Notes under the pieces: generated by a model
The model's database searches: none
What the model saw: only the letters and a program-made list of their open reading frames with translations
Told to the model about the DNA's origin: nothing
In this document: positions 11,843-22,500 of the stretch, one piece after another
Numbering within the stretch: the stretch's first letter is position 1
Layout: each line of letters starts with the position of its first letter
Source of the DNA: Opisthorchis felineus
Taxonomy: Eukaryota > Platyhelminthes > Trematoda > Opisthorchiida > Opisthorchiidae
Length of the DNA stretch: 64,000 nucleotides
Assembly (NCBI GenBank): GCA_004794785.1
Contig: SJOL01006745.1
Coordinates: 269,435-333,434 of the forward strand
Reading direction: 5' to 3'
Program-made: the position numbers and the translations under genes

Positions 11843-13969
11843 CATTTATCACTAGCGGTAGAACAAATCAAACGCAACTTCAAATGCACCCAGTGGTTTG
11901 CATGAACCCCTACAACGTTCCAATTAAAATATCACAGATTACATGGTGGTAATAGGCAGTATACCTTTAAGAAGACAGTACCACACACTAAGTGTTATGT
12001 AACTAAATCCTATCAGATAAAACCCTTCAAGGCGACCCCGTTAGGAGTGAATTACTGCACTGCATATTATTCAATCAACTGCATAAACACCTTGCCAATT
12101 TAGCATGGTTGTAATTCTGTTTTTAATTGAAGAAGAGCAGTGTTGCTATGTCAAATTACCTTAGTGCGGTTAATCGACTCCTGTCTGTAAACTCACAATC
12201 CGAATGCTTCTGAAGTAATCAGCACTGAACAGGCTGCAAACTAGGCGGTAAGAAATGTAAATAGGAAAAGTCCCTACTAACGAAACCACAAAAAAAACAG
12301 AAAATCGTTTTCCATGTCAGAAATAGAACGGTCAGTTTTATTCTAACCCTGAATTACGTAGTCTGTTCAGACGCCAAAGTGCCTTGAAAAATTCACCGAA
12401 GCATTCTAGGCTTATTTTTCCTTATTTTCCAATGCACAACCGTTTGGATCCGTTGCCCTGACAGCTAGGTTCTTCCAAACAATCGAGAAAACCACTCGCC
12501 ATTTTGCCAAAAATTGGTGTATCAACAGCACTTTGTATTTTTCCCCTTCATCTATCTATAGAGTTGATGGAAAGCGGCTGTAAATCGGGAGTGCCAGCCC
12601 ACACGGTAGCGGGAAAATTTCAGAGCAGTACATAAGGCCATGCGAGTGATAAAAAGGGCAATAACCCTGCACGAGAACACACAATTCGTCGTATTTCTAT
12701 ACAGGGTGGCACACGTCGTGCGAGTGATAGTTAAATCTTCACTGACATGCCTTCAAACCCGTCCTCCAGTAGGTAACCCTGGAAGGTTAGTTGGAAAAAA
12801 AGAGATGAGAATAGCCCCAATCCATACGCTGATTTACCAATTAGCCCAGCGGACATTCCGTGAAAATGTCCTTCGTCATTTATGTCATAAGTGGTTACCG
12901 TCAAATGCTTTGTTCACCCCACTTTTCAGTGACAGAAAGCAACTCCGCCCTATTGGCCAACTTGGTGCACTTTGTGGTTGCCTAAAATAAAAAACTTCAC
13001 ATCCATTGTGGATTTATGACACGATGAGACGTGTGCAGTCAGAAACACGCAGAGAGCCTTTTGTTACTGTTTGATTTGAAAGGGTTGGGACACGCTTCGT
13101 CGTGAAGCCGCATGTATTGCCTTGAATTACTAGGTAATACCACGACGTCTTCACTATGAACGGCAGGATTTTTACGCCAGCAGTTATAGTTCTAATATCT
13201 GTCGTTTTCCTACGTAATGTTTAAAATATATGACAAACTAGCGCTCGATTGCCGTGAATAATTACAGTAGTTTGAAGCCACTCACCACAGATATATTACG
13301 GTTTTTTTTTGGCCAAAAGAGTATCCTTTCCACACAATGTGGTATCACTTGGTTGTGTTGGTTTCTGATACAAACATATGCCCAAAATATCCACACTAGC
13401 CCATTTAGGTAAGCTAGACGACAATGCCATAGTCAGGTCAAGCCAAAACCTTCAAAAACGTGTAACAACTTTTTTGTCACAACGGGAGTAAAGATTGCAT
13501 GTAGGCTGCGGACTGAGTTTCTCCCCGAAAAATTCACCGATATCAGTCGTTCGTTGTTGATATACATCCCCATGTTGTTCTGCAGATTTCTAGCTGTGTG
13601 ATGCTTGGTAAGTGAAGCACTGTTCTTTGAAATGATGTCGGTCCTGTTCCACATGTATCAACCTGGTAAAACTGACCGCACTGTTCCGTAATACGTCAGA
13701 TATAAGCTCGCAGTGGTTTGGGACAGCTCGCTTGGCTAATTATTCCAACTTTTTTAAACTTACCTTGATTTCTCCAGAAAATACTTGCACAAAATCTTAT
13801 TTGCTCCAAAGTGTCGACAGTTCCAATGTTGGCCCTAGTGTGTGAAAGTAGTTTTTTCGACTTCCAACTCTCATGGTCGATCGGCCCCTTCAAATCTTAC
13901 GCAGTTATGGTCCATGACAAATCAAGGTAGTGAAATTCGTAAAGTTATTTTGTTGAAATATGGTTCCAT

Positions 13970-14050
13970 CAGATTTCCTACTTGATGAGCCCCAAGAATA
14001 GAAAAGACCGGTCGTTGGGTGTCAGAGCTTTCACCGACCTAATGAATAGT
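13970..14050 (+). repeat. Hammerhead-bearing repeat, decayed copy
   Basis: tcctacttgatgagccccaa followed by accggtcgttgggtgtcag matches the core and stem I return of the copies at 20733 and 45198. The GAAA box is disrupted. Confidence 0.55.
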
Positions 14051-14778
14051 GTATTGCGTCCATATACCTCTAAATTCGCCTGACAGAAAACAGTTGCATT
14101 CTGCAAATAATGACTATTAAACTTGTATCACGGTTGCAACACCAACAGTTCTACCGACCGGAAGCTTAGAGGACATCCCCAACGATCTTGGTGGAACTGG
14201 TATGTTGTGTATGTTTATCTGCGGTATTGTGGGCTTACTCTTTATCAGGTTGTCGTCCACACTGAAATTGCGCTCTGCATCCGGGTGCAGCATCAATCGA
14301 GTTTTGGAGGAAATGCCAACTGCAAGCCGATGGTCTGACCACTCTATTTTCAACTTTTAACCAAGTGAGTATGTTCGCTTGTTCCGAAACTGTTGTAAAC
14401 GCATGCATCCAACTATTCCAGTACCCATAACATAGTCGGGTCTCTTGCACGATCATTCTCTACGAAGTATAATGGTTGGTTGTACACCTCGTGGGCAAAG
14501 GGATATCTGGCTAGTACCAGCCTTATACTTCAAATGCATTCCTCTCCATCGCCAAACAAGCAATTCCATCCTGTCGTTTATCACTGCTGATCTTACTCCA
14601 AACATCATTTCCTAGTTCACTACAGCAGCCTGTAACAGACTACGACTGTTCCAAGTCTTAGAGACCACCGGTTGTTATTCCAGGGATTTCTCCGACATTC
14701 TGTACGGTTATCGATCAAATTTACATTTGGCGGAAATGTCAAAAAAGAATGTAAGCTGAACGAACACCGATCAGCCGC

Positions 14779-14960
14779 TGGCGACCGAAGGGTTCAATCT
14801 TTAACGGCCAGTCGGGAGGTCATGGATTCGAAACATCCTGGATTTTCGTCAGATGCGTACTGTTGGTAAGTCCCAACTGCATGGTGCCTCTCGGCATTGA
14901 CCGGCTTTGCTCGCAACTCGAATTCGCGATTGAATTTTCCATGTCTCCTCATATTATCGA
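14779..14960 (+). mobile_element. Second tRNA-like SINE family, diverged copy
   Basis: Contains ttaacggccagtcgggaggt and the box-B-like GGATTCGAAACATCC, then gatgcgtactgttggtaagt and catggtgcctctcgg, the same order as the copy 350 bases further on. Strongly diverged. Confidence 0.5.
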
Positions 14961-15129
14961 TAAACTATAAGTTGCTCAGAAGGCGGAATAATTCATAGGT
15001 TGCCTGGGCCTTCCAGTCCAGAGGTCATCACTCCACGAGCCAGCAAAACACATGACTACCCAACATGCATTCCGTGGTTCGTGAATGAGGGACGTCACAT
15101 CCTGTCGTAGTGCACGTCAATGACATGGT

Positions 15130-15335
15130 TGATCGGTCGCTCGTGGCCCAACGGCTTCGTATTCAACTGATATTCGAGAGGTCGCTAATACGAAACTCGT
15201 TGGAGTTTCGTGAGGTGCGCACTGCTGCTGATTCCCAATGAGGAGTGTTTCTTGGTGCCACAGTATAGATTGACCCTGCTTGCAAGCCAAAAATCGCGAC
15301 TGACAGAACCTGAGCGCCTCAACCATAATCCCATC
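15130..15335 (+). mobile_element. Second tRNA-like SINE family, copy 1
   Basis: A tRNA-like head (gctcgtggcccaacggctt … gagaggtcgctaatacg) precedes a body with tgaggtgcgcactgctgctg, gtgtttcttggtgccacag and aaaatcgcgactgacagaac. Related sequences at 14779-14960 and, on the minus strand, 2908-3019 share the GCACTGCTG block downstream of a box-B-like motif. Confidence 0.6.
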
Positions 15336-16555
15336 AAGTGGACTCTTTTGGCAAGCAGGGAGATTAGTATACCCTGAGACTATTCATTAACGTCCAATTC
15401 AGACTGACACAACGTTCACCATATTTCACTGGGGCAAACATTAGTATCCATATCACAAAGTTTTCAGCGGTTTCTCGAGATTGTGTCAGCTCTAATTGTG
15501 GTTTTGTCTATCCAGACTAGTCCTGTAATTTGCTGCTGAACTGTAGCCATATATAGGTCCATCACTGTCAGTGAAGAAAAAACAACCCAAAATGTTTTAA
15601 GGCTGCTAAATTGCTTCGTGCATTCTACTGGCGACCATTACATGTCAGGTTTGATGCGCTTCGCCAAAACCGCTTCAAGTGGTTTACTCGCAGTAGTGAA
15701 GCCTTTATTGTAGATTTATCAGTTCATACACTTGAGCATTAAAATACTAATGCATCACTTTATGCATTGGTCTTATGCATCGGCTTTTACAAGTGGGAAA
15801 CTATAGGGGCATATAAGTGTTTCGGCTTCATTTGATTGGTGTTTGAATTGGCTTGGTTATTTGTTTAGTAATTATCCATTATTTACAGTTTGCTTATTTA
15901 TTTACTCATTGATTGATTGATTGATTGATTGAATGACTGACCGGATGACTGACTGACTGATTGTGTGCCATTATACACACGTTTTAGTAAAGTTTGAACT
16001 AATGGCCGACGGACCCACTGTTCTCAAACATGGCATGTCATGCAGGAATATTGGAGCTGTAGCGTTGTGAACAATCGGATGTAACACAAGTGAATAGTTG
16101 TCCATCGGCTTTTCAGATGCACACAATTCCACCCATGTTGTCTTTTCAACCAGGTGGCTGCATTTTCATCTGAGCAACATGCTTTACTCTGTCCTCTGTT
16201 ATTTGGCCTCTGAATTTTCACCATTGTGACTTCAAAGACGCTCACAATGAACCATCTCCTACGTAAATAGGGATCACGAAAAGCTCCAAGGTAACTACTT
16301 TGCCGAGTTTTCATTGCTAATGTCTCGGTTGCAGTTCCACTAGACACATTATACAGAAAGCCACATCAGAAAATTCACACATTCTTTTATTTGGAATTGG
16401 TGTTTTGTGGTACTTGTGACGTGTTCAAAAGACAAACGTAATGAAATGTCACCAATTAATGGTCAGTTTCCGAGGCGCTTGAGCATGTTTGCTCCGCGTA
16501 ACCCTTAGGATGAGTTTTTGAGTGTGATGCACCATTGTTTCTTTCTAGTGGTCCG
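15336..16555. other. No supported feature apart from the TTGA microsatellite
   Basis: The open stretch at 16024-16347 (minus) has no recognisable motif. Confidence 0.5.
15897..15964. repeat. (TTGA)n / (CTGA)n microsatellite
   Basis: ttgattgattgattgatt passes into gactgactgactgattg; a mixed tetranucleotide tract. Confidence 0.95.
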
Positions 16556-17695
16556 GCATTCATCATCATCATCATCATCGACAGCAGGACACTAGTGTTC
16601 AACACCGACGCTTCGCTGCCGTACAACCATGATTTATTTGAAAGCCTTATTGTGAAGAAAAAAATAAAAGTGGACGGCGAAGGGACTTAATGCTAGCCTC
16701 CCACAGTCACCCGAGGTGCATACACCTCCGGACACTCATTCAGGCAATCTGGATAAAAACTGACAACAGGAACGCCATTGACATCGAGTAGCAGCCATAT
16801 CTTGCAGTGTCTCCAACCAGGCATAGTGGGGATCACGCTGTCCCCATCCTGGTAGGCGAGCAGCAACGACAGCACCCAAATGCTTCGGAATCTCATTCAT
16901 TCTCTGCCACGTCAAGGGTTGGCACCACTCTGCTTCCGACACTCCGAATTGGGCATGGAAAACAGCACTCCCTTCGGCAAACGATGGTTCGGCATGCGTA
17001 ATACATGGCCTAACCAACGCAGCTTCTCGTGCTGGACACATTCTTCAATGGAAGTACCCGTTGCACAACCGAAAACTCGCTTTCTAACTGCCTCGTTAAA
17101 GAGTCTCGGACACCAACCCACACGAGCCATGGTCCTGAGACAACGATTGTCGAACACCTGAAGATGTCTCAGTTCCGCTGCTCGAACACGTCAAGTCTCA
17201 CAGCCATACAACAAAATAGCCCGCACTGTAGCTTGATACACACGTCCCTTGAGGTTCAGGGATACACCACTTTGACGTCATAGGTGTCTCAAATTAGCAA
17301 ACGCGACCCGGGCCCTGCAGATTCGTGCATTGACCTCATCTGTCACACCACAATCAGAATTAATACAACTTACAAGGTACGTGAAACACTCCACAATTTC
17401 AGCACCTGTTCCTGGGTTGTAAGTGGCGTATTCAGTGACTGCATGTCCACGAGCATGACCTTGCACTTTGTGGGTGCAAAGGACGGGATCACTTTGGTCA
17501 GTTCATCCAAAAACACCTGCGCCTTCTCCTCGATGCCGTCTCCATATTCCAGATCGACAAGGTTTTCGTCGCAGGCTATTTGAACACCGGGGTTTTGAAG
17601 ACCTTCCAGCGTTCGTCTCATTAGCTCATCGATCACGAAGTTAAATAGGAATGGAGGGAATGAGCACCGCTAACAGACACCGCTTTGTGTACGGA
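16556..17695 (-). pseudogene. 5'-truncated, frameshifted non-LTR (LINE) reverse transcriptase copy
   Basis: Read on the minus strand, the pieces form the C-terminal half of a LINE reverse transcriptase. PPFLFNFVIDELMRRTLEGL is followed by NPGVQIACDENLVDLEYGDG, where the catalytic YADD box has become YGDG. Then come ELTKVIPSF and APTKCKVMLVDMQSL, TDEVNARICRARVAFANLRH, FDNRCLRTMARVGWC and EECVQHEKLRWLGHVLRMPN. At least two frameshifts separate the blocks, and an in-frame TAG sits in the GVRQG region at about 17670. The 3' end passes through a short UTR into an (ATG)n run at about 16560-16580. Homology stops near 17695, so the 5' part is missing. It is a dead insertion. Confidence 0.85.
16559..16581. 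repeat. (CAT)n run forming the 3' tail of the LINE copy
   Basis: Seven CAT/ATC units directly beyond the LINE 3' UTR. On the element's own strand this is (ATG)n, and the same tail type appears at 19945 and 60519. Confidence 0.9.
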
Positions 17696-17826
17696 AGCTT
17701 TTGGAAAGCTTGCCGTACACTCTCACATGTTCAAAAGTCTGAAAATACAAAGAAAGCATTATGTTTACAAACTTCTTGGACTTTCCTTGATGGGCAAGCG
17801 TGTCCGTCACGAAGAGACTGGACCTT

Positions 17827-18125
17827 CCCGTGGTGTAACGGTTAGTGTACCTCCGCGATCCATTGAGCTATACCGGGAGGTGTCGGCACCACACCCGCAG
17901 AGTCTCTCATACGAGGTTGGTCAATGGTTACAGGTCTGACAAAACCAATCTCCTGGTCCCCCAGGTTGGGGTTGGAACATGTGTGGCGACTCGTTCCGTA
18001 AAAACGGGAACGCACTTGCATTCCCCGCCAAACACCGCTGCATTGCAGTCAGGCTTTCCAGGCAAAAAGGCTTTGGTTGAGGACCCTAATCGCCCTCTTG
18101 TCAAAGTGTGGGCGCCATGACAGTA
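17827..18125 (+). repeat. tRNA-like head and 3' body, possible third SINE family
   Basis: CCCGTGGTGTAACGGTTAG is a good D-arm/box A match. About 45 bases later come ccgggaggtgtcggcacc and then a GC-richer body. No second copy is seen in this window, so the element boundary is a guess. It abuts the truncated 5' end of the LINE copy. Confidence 0.4.
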
Positions 18126-18488
18126 TCCCAGATCACGTGCAACCATGAATTGCACACATAGAGATTGACTACGCAGATACCAATAGTCCACATATGGCCA
18201 AAGTAAGCCAACGTACATATACTGTATCTGTTCGTTCTTCAATCAGGTCAGTGCGATGACTGATAAAGATGTGATACCAAGTTAGCATATGATACATGTT
18301 CTGCTCAGATGTGTGTGAGTGTGACGGGGCAGTGAAACAGTCCCGAAGTGTTGAAAAAGTTATGGCTGGAATAACCTAATGAAGTCAGATGTACATAGCT
18401 GACCAAGAGAAGATGAAATGGAAACCGTTCGACTCCTGCTCGATTGTACTGATGCACAGTAAGAGATAAGGATCGAATAAGATATGCA

Positions 18489-18803
18489 GTGGTATGGAGG
18501 ACACAGGATAATCGTGATATTTTTAACCGGGCAAGGCAGAAAAGTTGGACAGGAGGAAATAGTTTCTGCTTGGAGCAGATACAAGAAAAAAACAAGAGGT
18601 TTAAGCTCTTGTCTGCGCTAACTAGGACTATATCCAGTGTATATGGCGGTCCGAAAAGGTTCACAAAAGATAGATACGGAAAAATGATGAATCACGGGGA
18701 AGTTTCTGAATGGGCAAAGGAGTACCATATTGGAAAATCTGTTGGACTAGAGCATAAAACGGTCCTTCATCCAGTTCGAGATTCCAGTTCTGTCTCTAGC
18801 TGA
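18489..18803 (+). pseudogene. Possible LINE ORF fragment (linker before the RT domain)
   Basis: An open stretch reads RFKLLSALTRTISSVYGG and KDRYGKMMNHGEVSEWAKEY. This resembles the segment of LINE polyproteins between endonuclease and RT (pattern KDRNGxLIxxxExxxxRWAEYF). It lies 0.8 kb from the LINE copy at 16556-17695 but on the opposite strand, so it would be a separate insertion. Similarity is short and from memory; it could be chance. Confidence 0.3.
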
Positions 18804-19426
18804 TGAAGACGAGTTTTCAGCACCTTGTATTGGGCGTATTCGGCGCGCATACAGAGGCGATCATTGCGTTCAACTTTATGACCTGGCAAAACGGAAGAGA
18901 GGGCATATGGGACAAATGAACTACAAGCGACAAATCGTATACACCGAATTAATCAGAAGAAATAAGTAACCTATAACATGAAAAACGTCCGCGAAGCTTT
19001 GATGGCATGGTCAACAGCCATGCATTCCTTCGCACAATGTAGATTTAGCCATAATTCGGCCTCCAATGAGCGCTGCTTATGCAGAAAATAGGTACATAAG
19101 TTGAGCTGGACAATCCTTGCCAAAAACGCTACATTCATCAAAATTATTAGTGGAAACCCAATACCGATAAGTTATTGATAACTAGCGGAAAATCCTAATC
19201 AAAATCAGAACAGCCTCCTGTTTTGAAACTAATGTGTCGTCCAAGAAGTGTGCCCAGGTTACGACTCAGCGAAACCCAAATAGTGGAAGTTCACACAATC
19301 TGTCCACAAACCTATCACGATGCGAAACGTCAACTAATTCCATTCAACTTGCTCTGATCAGTGTTACAACATATCTCAATCAAATGAACAGATACAAACA
19401 AAGATCAGAGGTAAAGTACGACTTAC

Positions 19427-19566
19427 CAGTAGCCTGCAGAAACTCGTGTTCAAAATCTTTGAGAACCTTCTGAAGATGACGTTTTGAATCTTGAACGGAT
19501 TGCAATTCGTCCTGGAGCTGAGTCAAAGTCCACCTAGAAAACTCGCCATAGCCAGCATTCTGTGAC
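19427..19566 (-). CDS. FAM13A: FAM13 C-terminal coiled-coil exon (last one found)
   Basis: The acceptor ttggttctttcag is followed by one base finishing a codon. It ends ACT G|GTAAGT, phase 1. The residues WTLTQLQDELQSVQDSKRHL and QKVLKDFEHEFLQATG match SIPELLEHLQEMREEKKRIRKKLRDFEDNFFRQNG near the C-terminus of FAM13A. In the family this block continues into a conserved helix ending near LRLLEVLISK, so one more coding exon should lie at lower coordinates. I did not find it between 1 and 19426. Confidence 0.88.
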
Positions 19567-22500
19567 CTGAAAGAACCAAAGTTGAACCAGAGTTGAGGAT
19601 AATGCAAAATTAACCGCAGTTAAAATGTCACCCTATTCGATTGTCGTTAGACTGAGGACGTTGAGGATAACGTTGATCAACCAGCAGGGAGAGAGTCTTG
19701 TCACAAACTTACAGGAAAACGGCGTTGAGTAGAACATGAATAGATGGATTTGCCGAAGTTTCTAACCAGGTTGCCTGAATGAGTTTCTGGAGGTGTAGTC
19801 ACCTAGGAGTGATTGTAGCGAGCTAGCACAGAGCCCCTTCCCCGTCTACCTGTATTCTTTCCTTCACAATAAGGCTTTCAAATAAATCAAGGTTGTACGG
19901 CAGCGAAGCATCAGTGATGAACACTGATGTTATCCCGTCGACGATGATGATGAACCATGACAGGCCACATATGCCTCAAGCTAAACGTTCAAGATTAAAA
20001 ACAAAGGATCATATTGGCACACTGGCAACTGGGCAGGTTTTTACACAAAAGCCAAATTCCGGTAATAAACACACCGCTGCCAACTGATAAATTACCCGCA
20101 AAGAATAGCAAAAAAGAGAGGTTCAGTTGGGATTCGGCTGAGTCCCCGTCAAAACCAAACTTGCGTGAATCGCGAATCTCGGTTAATACGTTTATTAAAT
20201 GCCTCGTTTTCGGGTGATCCAATAGCTATCGCAGTAAGATCGAAATCAACAACCTATGAGCTGTGCTTGTTCGAATAACAGGCACAAATAACCACATGTG
20301 CTCTTGAATACCTTAACTGTGCGTTAACTAGCATATCAACAAGTCCATATTGGTGGTACGTGAAATAACACTTGTTCGCTTGGACTCGAGCATATTTTCG
20401 TTACAGTTCGTTCCTTTCAGGTTTGGTTAGAGTGCAAAAACCGCGAGAGACTCATCAAAATCTTATCAGTTTTTTTTCAATTAGATACCTAAACAGAGAA
20501 GTGTTTGGGTTGCGTCACGTGTATTATTAAATAGGAAAACTTGCCAGTTGTGCTTAAAGTAAAGTATAAAATACACTCATCTGCATACCAATTTGGTTTT
20601 GACCGGAGACTGGCCTGGACCCCGGCTGAATCTCTCGTTTATGATGCTTTTAATGAAAATGAATGTTTTTCGACAATTTCGTGCACTTTGGGTTCAAGTA
20701 GAACATAAGTTGGACGGAAACTTGGGAACTGCACCTACCTGATGAGCCCTAAGAAGGGGGAAACTGGTCGTGGGCTGTCGAAAAGTTTTCAGCAACCTTA
20801 TGAGTAGTGCATTATAAAAATGTCCTTTACGACCATTTTCAACTTGCTGTGATGTATATCATCCCGGCCGTTAACACGACGGTTTTCAGTTGTCCTACTG
20901 AGTAGGACTGAATTCTGCTGCCATGGAACCATAGTTCTAAGGTTTGTGATGGTATCCAAGTTCGGTATGTGCCCCGAACAAGCTTAAACAGTGATAGTCT
21001 GCTGCAGAAGGCAGGCCTCCGCGAGAAGAGTTACATTTTGATGCGTTTTCCTATTTGAAGAAAAATATCCGTCCATCCACGTCGTTGACATTTGGCGTCG
21101 AACAGGTTCACACTATCTACAAGTGAGTCGGAGATCTCATTGGGAGCATATACTTTCTTTCAATAAAAAGATGGACTACACCACCAGCAACTCAATAGTG
21201 TAAACTCCAGCGCTGTTAGAATGAACCAACATTTGAAGGTCGTGTTTGTGAGGACCACGCGAAGTTTGTTTCGTAGTAAATTTACTCGTACACCCGGTGA
21301 CAAAAATATGGGACCAACCAGGTTTATTCCATTTGTAGTCGGCGGGTGATAGGTCTCAGCAAAACTAAAAAGACAAAACCGCGGTTTGAGAGAACAGTAC
21401 GCGAAAACACTAAACAGTGAAAAGCGGGCACGAAAAAGGCTAAAACCACCTCATCATTCTACCGTCGAAATAGGAGGGGTTCTGGTTATGTATTCTGATC
21501 ACTGCTTCAAAATTTCTTCCCTAAGTCAATTCATTTTACTCTCACTCATTGTCTGGAGTAAATCATGGCCTAGAGCTACTTATTCCCATTTCGGGAGGTT
21601 ACAGATGTTTATGCCTTTGTACCCCCAACATTTGTTAGTCACCGTCTTCCTCCCCTCCTGATTCAGTTATTCTGGCATACCGGCAAGCCTCTACATGACA
21701 GCAGTTAATCTGGTCACTTTACACCAAACGAGCAAAACACTGGACCTGACTTTCGCTTTTATTAGACGTCATCAGCATCGCATTCCCTGGTCGTGTTAGG
21801 ATTCGAAACCCAGACAACTGACACATGAGACGAACCTGCTGCCAGTATTCCGTCAGTGCATGCTGGACGAACCTGAATTATCACATCTCAGCAGGTGAAT
21901 GTGCTCCCGCTGATTTACTCAACGTCTCGGACAACCGTCCAGCGACTACCCCCATTGTATCAGTCGATCGACCCACCAGTCACGACTTCCTACCAACGCG
22001 CTTGAGACCTGCTGGACAATTTTCGGTTACCTGTATGAGATATAGAATATGTAGGATGTGTATGTACGATATGTAGGATGTGTATGCTACCTTGACCTCC
22101 AATGAGATGGGAACTCGAGCCTAGCGACTGGTGGGGACCGAACACAATGATTGCAACAGGACAGGAGGAGGACTGCTGAAACCTTAGTGACGTGAATAAC
22201 AATTCTTCGAGCCTCCACAACACCTACACCCGATATGTTATGGTGTCCCAGGAGCCCTCCACCAAGTTGAGGTCAGGAGTATCCAACGTCAGTTTAGCGC
22301 TTTCAAACGATGTAACAGAATCCAGGTATTGACGAAGCAATAGACGTGAATTGCTGCGTTATCCTTTTGGAATATTCTATCCCGCCTACTCATGGTAACG
22401 GGTGACAATACTAGATGCCGCGAAATCTGGATGTCGTTAATCTCATAGAGTAATAACACACCATTTAGCAGGTGTCATGTTCCCTGTCGTTCTGTTCATC

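Larger units (their letters stand above)
7340..13969. other. Non-coding stretch apart from the TTAC microsatellite and a weak tRNA-like site
   Basis: No gene or RNA that I can support; it could be intergenic or part of a long last FAM13 intron. Confidence 0.5.

Noticed and set aside
11705..11905. Frame rich in YLLTYLLTY.
   Set aside because: Produced by the TTAC microsatellite.
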